Shown here: positions 8,530 to 16,225 of the stretch, one piece after another | Layout of the letters: every line of letters starts with the position of its first letter | Numbering within the stretch: the first letter of the stretch is position 1 | NCBI RefSeq assembly: GCF_963678635.1 | Contig: NC_087069.1 | Span: forward strand, 49,557,892 to 49,621,891 | DNA: 64,000 nucleotides | Origin: Symsagittifera roscoffensis | Taxonomy: Eukaryota; Xenacoelomorpha; Acoela; Convolutidae | Direction: 5' to 3' | Made by a program: the position numbers and the translations under genes | The notes under the pieces: model-generated | The model's database searches: none | What the model was told of the DNA's origin: nothing | What the model saw: the letters and a program-made list of their open reading frames with translations, nothing else

Positions 8530-10122
8530 GTTACTTGAATACTCATTTGGTAGATTAAAATATGACTCGACTACCCTCCCTATGTCGGGTTTCTTATATT
8601 CTTCGCCTGTTTCTGCTTCTAAATCTCCTGTTTCTCTCGCTATTCTCAATTTTTTTATTATCAGGTTTTCAATGTGGGTAAGTCGTACCCCCACTCCCCG
8701 GACAAAAATATCCATCGACGTCAAGGTCGATCGCATACCGGGTATCAAGTCGAGGTTAGAAGCTGGAATGAGTAGTCGTCCTTCCTGGGCAGCCCAGGAA
8801 GGATCATCTCGTTCGGTCTTAATGTATTTCGCGCTTTCACGATCTACGTCTTGAATCGTGACGCTGGTCTCTTTAGGGTCTGATGTCATTTCGTTCAGCC
8901 ACTCCAAGACTCGCAGATTTATTAGATCATCTCTGTAGGACTCCGATTGCTCTTCATCAAAATCTGCTTCGGGTTTCGATCTGTCCTCGAGCCATTCCTG
9001 GTCGTGATCATCTACTATGTCAATGTCTTGTGAGACTGTTATGCTATCTAGACCTACCACTTCTTCCACTATCTTTTTCAGATCTATCTTGTCTACTACA
9101 AAGTCGTCACCGTAATGGTTGTATTTCTTCCTAGGTCTCTTCCCGTCGCCTTGTCGAGTCCGCAGCGTGAACGGGAGATCTGGTTCCAAATTTTTGGGAA
9201 CATCAGTTTGCTCGGGATCCTGCCAATCTTCCTCTGCATAAGGTAAGGTTTCATCATCCGCTTCTATCACCTCATTCGGATCCAGGTCCAGTGGTGTATT
9301 TGTTCCCTCCTCTACGACCTCGTTTCCATCGTTCTTCTCCCTGGTGCCTTTCTCGTTAACTTCACAAGCAGGATCCATCATCAGAGAATCCCCTTCTTCC
9401 ATGTCTGCAGGTATACACCAGTCCTCTGTCGATGGATTGTGTGGCTTGATGTTCTCGTAGTGGGCGGCTCGGCCTGTACTCAGTCTGTAAAAGTGTCCCT
9501 CCTGGTGCACCTCTGTAATCTTGAAGGGTCCCCTCCACTTCTTTAGGGACTTCTTCGTACCTTTCGGTGGTATAACGTTCTGAAATACCCATACGTAGTC
9601 TCCCACCGAGTAAGCTTTTGCACCAGCTGCTTTCTTGTCGAATCTTTTCCTTTGCCTTGCCTGTGCTTGCTGAGTATTTCGTCTGCACAGATCGTTCAGC
9701 TCCTGTTGACGTCTGATCACATCCCTTACGTAAACCTGCGGAGACGTTTTCTTTCCCTCATACTCTGGGTAGAAGAATGTCAAGGGTAAAGATTTCTCGT
9801 GTCCCGTCAGCATCATGTGTGGACTGACTCCAGTGGTGGAGTGTTGCGTGCTATTATAAGCTCCCATCACCTGTGGAAGGTATCTGTCCCAATCGGTCAT
9901 GTACCTGGAACAATATACTCTCAGCATCGACACAAACGTCCTATTCTGTCTTTCCACTAAGCCATTCGTCTGAGGGTGGTATGCCGTGGAGTGAGCCTGA
10001 GCGACCTGTGAGCGTCTCATAAGCTCTTTCGTAAGCTCTCCTACGAAAGCTGTTCCATTATCCGATTGAAACGTCATCGGAAACCATGTCTTGCTATCCA
10101 CGTATTGATCAGATGGTCGCAT
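8137..10122 (-). CDS. pol: pol 3' part, copy 1: integrase core end, GPY/F module, extension and macrodomain
   Basis: A 661-residue open frame. Its first 16 or so residues are out of the true frame: the integrase core is entered by a one-base shift near 10070. Visible are FQSDNGTAFVGEL (second catalytic Asp, residue 21), GLVERQNRT (catalytic Glu, residue 57; D-x35-E spacing), and KKWRGPFKI (a GPY/F-type module). An acidic linker (about 240-330) contains DETLPYAEEDWQDPEQT. A conserved block follows (VTIQDVDRES, SMDIFVRGVGV). Residues 533-661 form a TARG1/OARD1-like macrodomain. The long extension beyond integrase is shared with copy 2. Integrase inserts the cDNA in the nucleus. The first catalytic Asp lies upstream in broken sequence (10123-10289), so this copy cannot make an intact integrase. 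Confidence 0.85.
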   Translation of the reverse strand: MRPSDQYVDSKTWFPMTFQSDNGTAFVGELTKELMRRSQVAQAHSTAYHPQTNGLVERQNRTFVSMLRVYCSRYMTDWDRYLPQVMGAYNSTQHSTTGVSPHMMLTGHEKSLPLTFFYPEYEGKKTSPQVYVRDVIRRQQELNDLCRRNTQQAQARQRKRFDKKAAGAKAYSVGDYVWVFQNVIPPKGTKKSLKKWRGPFKITEVHQEGHFYRLSTGRAAHYENIKPHNPSTEDWCIPADMEEGDSLMMDPACEVNEKGTREKNDGNEVVEEGTNTPLDLDPNEVIEADDETLPYAEEDWQDPEQTDVPKNLEPDLPFTLRTRQGDGKRPRKKYNHYGDDFVVDKIDLKKIVEEVVGLDSITVSQDIDIVDDHDQEWLEDRSKPEADFDEEQSESYRDDLINLRVLEWLNEMTSDPKETSVTIQDVDRESAKYIKTERDDPSWAAQEGRLLIPASNLDLIPGMRSTLTSMDIFVRGVGVRLTHIENLIIKKLRIARETGDLEAETGEEYKKPDIGRVVESYFNLPNEYSSNITLTDSDFILTNRTWAIAITADMSFRTALAADFKLEYKNVEFLWKQRPGVGGVAALPPSASQIPGKYQCFLVTRATEKQHVDPENLVLSLTRLRDFLLEMDVKELSLPVYDPNRGRLHPRELYALVHVIF

Positions 10123-10289
10123 GTCTCTTCCACCGAGGCAGTTATGCAGGGCACGGCCTCTGCTTACTTCGTGAAGTGATCTATCATGACCAAGACTTGG
10201 TTATAATCGATGTCTGTCATGCATATCTTCTGGTGATCTATCTGCACCACCTCGTTGAATTCAGACGACTCAATCGATTGTAAAGGAAA
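10123..10289 (-). pseudogene. pol: Broken first half of the integrase core, copy 1
   Basis: Translating the minus strand gives EFNEVVQIDHQKICMTD followed by VLVMIDHFTK, a stop, then AEAVPCIT and EETCDHLINTWIARHG. This is the start of an integrase catalytic core with its first Asp in QIDHQ. There is a TGA shortly after the zinc-finger ORF ends, a TAA inside DHFTK-AEA, and a one-base shift near 10070. The same region is better preserved in copy 2 (49520-49711). Confidence 0.75.
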
Positions 10290-11540
10290 TCATAATTTCC
10301 TTGGATCCTTGACCTGTTGGCATGACAGGCACGCTGTTACCCATTTCTCACATGCCTTTTTCATTCCAGGCCACTCAAAGCGCTTCAGGATCCTCTGATA
10401 CACTTTGTCGATCCCTTGATGGCCCATCTGATCATGCGACCTGAATAATAGTTCTGTTTGATAGAGTTGCGGCAACACTATCGCGTTATACTTGTATAAG
10501 ACTTTGTCTTCCTCTCTTCTCCTGCAAGCCACGATCCCGTCCTTGTTCAGATCTAATCTCCCCTCCTTCTGCATGAAGTATTGTCTCAGGATCCTATAAC
10601 TGTCTTCTTCTAGGTCACCTTTGTCTGGTGCACCGTTTTCTATCCACCTTTTTAGGTTACTTGTCATGCGGTCATTTCTTTGCGCGCTTAGTAGGTCCGA
10701 GAGTCTGTATCTCGCCTTCAAATATGTCTTCGTGACCCTCATTTGACAATTCATCTCATTGGGCTGGTGTGTGTCCTCCTCCATCTTCACACACCAAATC
10801 TTCGCCAACGGTCGTGTTTCTTGTTGAAACAGTTGAAGATCAGTCCTGACTACCTCTTTCTGTGGCAATAAACTCATCGACCGCTTCGATACTGCTATTG
10901 TTTCCAAATCATCTGCTGCGTTGTCGAAGATCCTTTCATCTGGTATGAGATAGCGATCGCTGTCAGGGTCTTGGTACACTTCTCTATCCAGATCCCTTGC
11001 GTGGGTTTCCACTAGCAGTGTGTGGATCGCAAGTTCTGACAGTTCTGATCCCGAGCTCGAGTTCCTGTCTGAGTATGTGTCCATACTTGATTTCCTGGAG
11101 CTGTCCTCCACTGAAGCGTCTGTGATGGAGTCTGCACCCTCCTTCAGATCAGGTCCGTACCTTCTCCGCATCCATCTAAACTCCCCGAACAAAACTCTGC
11201 TCCCTAGGTCTTGTTTCTTGTCATGGACTTCTTCATTCATCTCAGACTCCCCGGACATACTTCCTTGTCCCGGATTTTGATTTCGAACTCGCTGGTTCAT
11301 CTTACCGTTTGTCTCCCCGGACAAATAATCTTGCTCCAGTTCTCGTAAAACCTTCTCTCCTTCTCCATCTTGGTCCTTAAAGGTAACGGTCTTCTCTCGC
11401 GCATCGTTATCCTGCTCTTTCCGACCGTATGAAGTACTCACCAAGACCTCTTGGGGTATTGAGGACACCAGTTGCTGAACTATTGACCTACAATCCCTCT
11501 CATTGTCTTTATGTTGTCGTATTGATGGCTTGATTTTCAC
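10290..11540 (-). CDS. pol: pol middle part, copy 1: linker and integrase zinc-binding domain
   Basis: 416 residues. The N-terminal 200 are a charged, Ser/Glu-rich linker containing repeated [L/M]-S-G-E motifs (YLSGETNG, SMSGESEM). The centre is conserved with copy 2 (KTYLKARYRLSDLL, NLKRWIENGAPDKG, LNKDGIVACRRREEDKVLYK). The C-terminus is the integrase HHCC zinc finger: SHDQMGHQG, then ACLSCQQVKDP. The frame ends at a TGA just before the catalytic core. An unusually long RNase H-to-integrase linker is a feature of this family in both copies. Confidence 0.75.
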   Translation of the reverse strand: MKIKPSIRQHKDNERDCRSIVQQLVSSIPQEVLVSTSYGRKEQDNDAREKTVTFKDQDGEGEKVLRELEQDYLSGETNGKMNQRVRNQNPGQGSMSGESEMNEEVHDKKQDLGSRVLFGEFRWMRRRYGPDLKEGADSITDASVEDSSRKSSMDTYSDRNSSSGSELSELAIHTLLVETHARDLDREVYQDPDSDRYLIPDERIFDNAADDLETIAVSKRSMSLLPQKEVVRTDLQLFQQETRPLAKIWCVKMEEDTHQPNEMNCQMRVTKTYLKARYRLSDLLSAQRNDRMTSNLKRWIENGAPDKGDLEEDSYRILRQYFMQKEGRLDLNKDGIVACRRREEDKVLYKYNAIVLPQLYQTELLFRSHDQMGHQGIDKVYQRILKRFEWPGMKKACEKWVTACLSCQQVKDPRKL

Positions 11541-11558
11541 ATTCTCCCTGACTGTCAG

Positions 11559-12023
11559 TTATGCCATGGCTGCTGCCCACTCGGGGTCATCCCTGGTCAC
11601 TTCTCTCTCTAACAATCCACCCAGCACACGCATCACTTGCGGTGTGACCTGCACCGTTTTGTCCGGTAATGAGAGGCTGTTTATGTTCTTGCGAGAGAGT
11701 TCCTGCTGTACCAGGTTTGAGCGCAGTAACAGATCCAGGGGCACCGAGTCCCTTTTTGATAGGATTTTTATCTCGGCTGCTTTTTCCACTGGTAACTCAG
11801 GATGCCCTGGTATCGGATGTCCAGACTTATCTAACCATCTCGTTAGAGGAAGCGCCTCATAAGTTTCCTTGTTCAGAAACGAGAATCCCTCCTTTATCTC
11901 TGCCTGGCTGGCTTGCTTCTGCTCCAATCTTTCATAGAATTCAGTTTTCTTACTGAGGCTGTCAGCATTCTGGTGTTTGCCACGCATCCTGTGCTCGATT
12001 ATCATGTGGTAGCCATCTACCAA
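11559..12023 (-). CDS. pol: pol fragment, copy 1: RNase H end and linker
   Basis: Starts in the RNase H tail (HMIIEHRMRGKHQNADSLSK, typical of Ty3/Gypsy RNase H ends) and continues into the linker (KEGFSFLNKETYEALPLTRW, GHPIPGHPELPVEKAAEIK). It is offset from the preceding frame by a small deletion near 12020 where copy 2 retains YIGPWIVRLDGYHMI. It ends at a stop at 11559, 18 bp before the next frame. Confidence 0.7.
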   Translation of the reverse strand: MVDGYHMIIEHRMRGKHQNADSLSKKTEFYERLEQKQASQAEIKEGFSFLNKETYEALPLTRWLDKSGHPIPGHPELPVEKAAEIKILSKRDSVPLDLLLRSNLVQQELSRKNINSLSLPDKTVQVTPQVMRVLGGLLEREVTRDDPEWAAAMA

Positions 12024-12684
12024 TATAACTCTGATCCATCGAGTATGTCTTCAACCAGGATAACGCTCTGTTGTCCACGCGTAACTTGAAAGGAGCGCTC
12101 CCCAAGTATGCACGGTACTTTTCCACGAACGTGACTACTGCAAACATTTCTGCTTTTGGTGCACCATATTTCATCTCAGTTTCACTCAAGACTTTGCTGC
12201 CATATGCAATGGGACGAAGGACCGTTCTTCCATTCCATTCTTGTTCCTGGTGCAATATTCCTGAGATGGCTACTACCGACGCGTCTGTGTCAAGAACATA
12301 CATGCCATCTTCTGTAGGCATGCCTAGTACTGGCGCTTCGCACACTTCCCACTTTATGTTCTCGAAGGCAACCTGTGCTTCATCGTTCCACTCGAACTTC
12401 TTTCCTTTATTGCACATCAGCTTTTGCATCGGATACACCTTGTCTGCATATCCTTTGATGAGTTCACAGTAATAATTGGCAAACCCCAGGAAGCTCATTA
12501 GCTGTGTGTCCGTCCTCGGAGCCTTCCATGTCAGCACAGCCTCTACTGCTTCCGGATCTGGCCTCACACCATGCCTGTCCACCATTCTTCCCAGGTACTT
12601 GATCGAATCCCTAAGGATTTCACATTTTGATGGTTTGCATTTCAAGTCTGCTCTTTTCATACATCCAAAGACCTCAACGATCAA
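11962..12684 (-). CDS. pol: pol fragment, copy 1: RT thumb/connection and RNase H
   Basis: Follows the RT palm. It contains KCEILRDSIKYLGRMV, a Gypsy-type RT thumb motif, SFLGFANYY, and the RNase H domain: LDTDASVVAISGILHQ (first catalytic Asp), AYGSKVLSETEMKYGAPKAEMFAV (catalytic Glu), and LRVDNRALSWL (catalytic Asp). The RNase H active-site residues seen are intact. It is separated from the RT palm by the 20-bp repeat expansion at 12703-12762. Confidence 0.8.
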   Translation of the reverse strand: MIVEVFGCMKRADLKCKPSKCEILRDSIKYLGRMVDRHGVRPDPEAVEAVLTWKAPRTDTQLMSFLGFANYYCELIKGYADKVYPMQKLMCNKGKKFEWNDEAQVAFENIKWEVCEAPVLGMPTEDGMYVLDTDASVVAISGILHQEQEWNGRTVLRPIAYGSKVLSETEMKYGAPKAEMFAVVTFVEKYRAYLGSAPFKLRVDNRALSWLKTYSMDQSYIGRWLPHDNRAQDAWQTPEC

Positions 12685-12702
12685 TGTGATCCTCCAGGGT
12701 CG

Positions 12703-12762
12703 GTGTCGCTATAACTACGTCAGTGTCGCTATAACTACGTCGGTGTCGCTATAACTACATCG
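12703..12762. repeat. Three tandem 20-bp units across the RT active-site coding region
   Basis: The unit GTGTCGCTATAACTACGTCR occurs three times back to back. On the minus strand each unit covers the codons for D-V-V-I-A-T, the residues just after the RT catalytic box. Twenty is not a multiple of three, so the expansion shifts the frame and introduces stops, and the YxDD box is not present in copy 1. Confidence 0.9.
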
Positions 12763-13498
12763 AGAGATTCCCGTACTTTTTGGTCACTCCTGTCAAAGCC
12801 TGGGCCATCAGCCTTTGAAAAGTTGCTGTTGCGTTGCGCAAGCCGAAGGACATCCTCTTCCACTGGTACAGCCCCAATTCGCACGCGAATCCGGTTTTCT
12901 CTCTATCCTTCTTCCGCAGGGGAACCTGCCAGAAGGCAGAACCCAAGTCCAATGTGGTGAAGAACTTTGCATCACCAAGCTTAGAGAGGGTCTCGTCTAA
13001 TCGAGGTATCGGGTACGCATCTTTTATTGTTACCGCGTTTAAGTAACGAAAGTCGCAACAAAATCTAAGCTGCCCCACTTTCTTCTTCGCCATTACTACC
13101 CCGCAAGCCCACGGCAATTTCGAGGGTTCTATCATGTCGTATTCAAGCAACATTTCTCTTTCCGCTCGGCACGCTTCCGATTTGTGTGGCGTCATTCGTC
13201 TCGCGCCCTCTCTGTGCGGAACGGCAACTTCTTCCAGCTCAATTTCATGCTCTACCAAGTTACAGCAACCGATATCCGCTTTATGTTTCGAAAATACATC
13301 TGCGTTCCGATATAAAACGTCCCGTAATTTTTCGAAATCTCCCTCACCTATTTTCCCTTTTAAATGTTCTATTTCTGGTAAAACCGGTTTGTCAGAATCT
13401 AGTTCATATGACGAGGGGCGTCCCGGAAAATTTGAGCAACTGAACGCCTTCGAAGCAACGGAGGTTGAAGAGGCAAAGGCACCAAGCAGCTTGAGCAT
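12755..13498 (-). CDS. pol: pol fragment, copy 1: reverse transcriptase fingers and palm
   Basis: Gypsy-type RT. Seen in order: FSKHKADIGCC and EREMLLEYDMIEPS (pre-RT region), PWACGVVMAKKK, RFCCDFRYLNAVTIKDAYPIP (fingers), FFTTLDLGSAFWQVPL (first catalytic Asp), GLYQWKRMSFGLRNATATFQ (palm), LMAQALTGVTKKYGNL. The frame ends before the YxDD box, which is disrupted by the 20-bp repeat. The N-terminus up to about 13480 runs into the breakpoint with the inverted protease piece, so the first 15 or so residues are not original. Confidence 0.85.
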   Translation of the reverse strand: MLKLLGAFASSTSVASKAFSCSNFPGRPSSYELDSDKPVLPEIEHLKGKIGEGDFEKLRDVLYRNADVFSKHKADIGCCNLVEHEIELEEVAVPHREGARRMTPHKSEACRAEREMLLEYDMIEPSKLPWACGVVMAKKKVGQLRFCCDFRYLNAVTIKDAYPIPRLDETLSKLGDAKFFTTLDLGSAFWQVPLRKKDREKTGFACELGLYQWKRMSFGLRNATATFQRLMAQALTGVTKKYGNLSM

Positions 13499-13835
13499 GA
13501 AACTTAATGTTATCTCTGGTCAGAGGTTCGGGATGGTACCGCAAGGAAGTAAAATACAGTCGATAATCTCGGTGGCAGGGCATCAGGTAATCAGAAATCT
13601 GAGTGAACCGTCTGAGTTTACTTTGATGCAATTGGACACATATGCAGACTATCTGAGGCAGATGGAGCTACGCACCGAGTCGAGGGCTGTGAGGGCACTA
13701 CTAACGACGGGTGGCCCTCGCACGAAGAAACTTCATGGACGCTACCTAGAGGTCTATGGGCCGTATCAAGTGATGCTGAACGTGGATGGAATCAATATCT
13801 ACACCAGGACTTATGTGACAAAATCTAAGCTGTGA
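13480..13835 (+). pseudogene. Inverted fragment of the protease-region protein, copy 1
   Basis: On the plus strand this reads MKLNVISGQRFGM, IISVAGHQVIRNLSEPSEFT, DTYADYLRQME, RAVRALLTTGGPR and NVDGINIYTRT. It matches, in order, the minus-strand region upstream of the copy 2 protease (54.09k-53.7k) and the copy 3 equivalent (23.27k-22.9k). Here it is inverted relative to the gag and pol on both sides. The protease body with its D-T/S-G active site is absent. It is a rearrangement inside copy 1, not a separate gene. Confidence 0.85.
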
Positions 13836-13849
13836 CAAAATCTAAGTTA

Positions 13850-14100
13850 TGTCACAAAATCTAAGTTTTTATGCCATAAAAACATGTATGTAACATTCGC
13901 CCGGAAGATACATATCGACGGAAAACAAAACCAAGTCTTAAGACGACTGGCTAACGTCTAAACAGAGCTTTGCATGCTTTTCACCGTCTCTACCAAGCCA
14001 GTACTTTCGGTGGTCTTTCTAACATCGGGTCGAAAAAAAACGTTACTGTTCTCCGGCTTCGACCAGAACGCTCAAATTAACTCAAATACATGCAAATAGT
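13850..14100 (-). repeat. LTR fragment lodged between gag and pol, copy 1
   Basis: About 240 bp matching the LTR segment at 19190-19425 and 21535-21770, almost base for base (GCCATAAAAACATGTATG at its left end to ACATGCAAATAGTGAGCT at its right end). It replaces the C-terminal part of gag (nucleocapsid) and the protease. It is truncated at both sides, so it is a recombination remnant rather than an insertion with its own ends. Confidence 0.88.
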
Positions 14101-15912
14101 GAGCTGATGGCTGGGTCTCAGCATTTCCAAGTCATCAAGAAACTTGTCTACCGTTTCATCTTCTTGTTGCCTCCGCTTCTCGAAGCGCATCATTGCTTGG
14201 TGTCCCTGCACCCCTGATCCAAAACGATTTAGCAAGATCTCGAAGATCTTCTCGGCTGTGTCACGTTGATATTGCTTCTTGGCCATGACACAGTTCAGGG
14301 CTGTCCCTTCCAAGTTACTGGTAAGTGCACTGCACTCTTGTCTTTCCGACAAGTCTTCCTCCTCGAAATGCAGTTTCATCACCTCTATCCAGGTATCAAT
14401 ACAGCCATCAGATTCGTCTTTATAGCACCTTGGTTTCTTAAAGACCCTTCTGGACTTCTCACTGCGTTCGTTGGTCTTGGATAGCCTTGTAAGGAATGTC
14501 TCCAGTGACCTGTTTAGGGGTTCGAAGGCCGTGGCCATTGCCGTAGCATCCCTTGAAGTGTTCTCAGCCTTAGTGTTCTCACACCTTGTCGAAGGCTCTG
14601 AATACGGTACGTCCCTGCTATTCGTATCGCCGTAAGTGTTTCCCCCTTGTCCCACATGACTTCTCCCTGGACTGGCATTCCTCCTGTTTCTGGAGGCACC
14701 ACTCCCAGTTGCATGTGTGCTCTGTGTCGGTCTTTCATTCGAGGTCTGCCTGTTCCCTGTTGAACTTGCCCTGCTGTTGGGGCCCCATGTTCTATGATCC
14801 CTTGTGATATAGCCTGATGAGCTGCCCCTTCCTCGAGTGGATCCATCTGCTCGTCTCCTTTGATGGTCATTGAAGTTCACCTTCGGTTCCCTGCTGGGAC
14901 CTCCCGAGTTCGGTTCTCCTTCTCTAGTTCCACTCCTGCTTCCTAGTAGCCCGTCCAATCTATCCATGATGGCCTGAGTTCGCCTCTCCATCATCGCTTC
15001 CAACTTTGTGTCAAGAGTCCCAAGAGTCTGCTCTTGTTGTGTTCTTAACTTCTCCATATCATCTCTTAAGCGTGACTCTCTTTGTTCCGCTTCTCTTGTC
15101 ATTCGCGACAGGTTCTTTGCTATATTCTCGTCCGTTCTTTCTTTCAAGCGTTTTTCGCTCCTATCAACTTCTTGTCTATTTCGGTTCATTTCTTCCCGCA
15201 GACTTTCTCTTTCAACGTGGACTGCTCTTTCTAATTCACTCATCCTTATGGACATCTGTTTGCTTTGCTCTCCTATACTGCCCACGATGCTGTTCAAGGC
15301 TTCCTCTAATGCTACCCCGTTATCCACGAGTGGCGTCACTAGTGGCGGTGTCACCCTGTCGGTCCCAGGTAGCTTCGTGCTGGTCGAGATCCGGGCTTTT
15401 ATTCTCTGTCTCGACGTCTTTTCACTATCCACCTCAGGATCCGCTAATGCATCGCCTAGCCCTGTATTTCTATTCTCCCTATCTCGCTGCTCTGAGTTTG
15501 TCATGATCGCAAAGCCTGTCGACTGGCCTGGTGTGTTTACCTCTTTGCTTGTCATTCTTACCACACCAAATTTGTCCTTGTTTCTAGTCTCTTCCCCGAG
15601 GTATGGATCATTTTCCTGGGTCGAACTATTGAGGCTTACTTGAGATCCAGAGTCCACCTGCTCGTCATCGTCCTTTTCTTCCTCTTGGGATTCACCTTCG
15701 TTTCCTGTGCCCGCTCCCATTGTAAATGGAAAGATGTTCCCAAAGGTATTTTTCATTCTTTCTGTGAACGACGAAGACGTGGTTTGTTTCTCTGTTGCGT
15801 CTGCCATCATGGTATTGTCTGTTGGAGATCTCCTAGTCGCCACAACTTCAGTAGAGATGTCGGACAGTTCCGACATCTCCGCTCGATCCAGTGTTCCGGT
15901 GGAAGTGGCCAA
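14077..15912 (-). CDS. gag: gag of copy 1, C-terminally truncated
   Basis: 611 residues, of which the last eight or so come from the LTR fragment. The N-terminal region is low-complexity. Residues about 200-320 form a coiled coil (ERAVHVERESLREEMN, REAEQRESRLRDDMEKLR). An R/S/G/T/N-rich linker follows. Residues about 500-600 are a Retrotrans_gag-type capsid domain (GCIDTWIEVMKLHFEEEDLS, EIFEILLNRFGSGVQGHQA, RFEKRRQQEDETVDKFLDDL). No zinc knuckle remains, unlike copy 2. Gag forms the intracellular particle. The frame is preceded by another gag-like frame (16225-15941), so the true start is probably upstream across a frameshift. Confidence 0.82.
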   Translation of the reverse strand: MATSTGTLDRAEMSELSDISTEVVATRRSPTDNTMMADATEKQTTSSSFTERMKNTFGNIFPFTMGAGTGNEGESQEEEKDDDEQVDSGSQVSLNSSTQENDPYLGEETRNKDKFGVVRMTSKEVNTPGQSTGFAIMTNSEQRDRENRNTGLGDALADPEVDSEKTSRQRIKARISTSTKLPGTDRVTPPLVTPLVDNGVALEEALNSIVGSIGEQSKQMSIRMSELERAVHVERESLREEMNRNRQEVDRSEKRLKERTDENIAKNLSRMTREAEQRESRLRDDMEKLRTQQEQTLGTLDTKLEAMMERRTQAIMDRLDGLLGSRSGTREGEPNSGGPSREPKVNFNDHQRRRADGSTRGRGSSSGYITRDHRTWGPNSRASSTGNRQTSNERPTQSTHATGSGASRNRRNASPGRSHVGQGGNTYGDTNSRDVPYSEPSTRCENTKAENTSRDATAMATAFEPLNRSLETFLTRLSKTNERSEKSRRVFKKPRCYKDESDGCIDTWIEVMKLHFEEEDLSERQECSALTSNLEGTALNCVMAKKQYQRDTAEKIFEILLNRFGSGVQGHQAMMRFEKRRQQEDETVDKFLDDLEMLRPSHQLTICMYLS

Positions 15913-15940
15913 ATCCTGACCTTGTTCTACCGGAATAGAT

Positions 15941-16225
15941 TCACTCGCTAGCCTTCTGCCTCTCTCCCTTCCAAACCATGCATTCCTTCGTTGTCTTGCA
16001 TGGCCTGGTCCGGGTGGACCTCCACTTCCAACATTCCTTTTCTCTCTTCTGAGGTCTTTTGACTTCTCGTTTCAACCATTCTGCCTGAAACCAACTTCCA
16101 TGGCCGTTCCTTGTTCGTTTGATCCGTTCCAAAAAAGGATCGGTCATTGATTTTCTTTGCTCCTCAGGTATGAATTTCCTAGAACTATTACCACTTTTAG
16201 GTATTCTTGACTTGTCTAGACTCAT
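15941..16225 (-). CDS. gag: Probable N-terminal piece of gag, copy 1
   Basis: 94 residues starting at an ATG (M-S-L-D-K-S-R-I-P-K). It is placed like the N-terminal gag frame of copy 2 (56780-56301), directly downstream of the LTR, and has a similar basic, Ser-rich start (GNSSRKFIPEEQ; copy 2 has RGSTRKFKTRHS). It is probably joined to the main gag frame by a frameshift near 15930. Later residues may be out of frame. Confidence 0.5.
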   Translation of the reverse strand: MSLDKSRIPKSGNSSRKFIPEEQRKSMTDPFLERIKRTRNGHGSWFQAEWLKREVKRPQKREKECWKWRSTRTRPCKTTKECMVWKGERQKASE

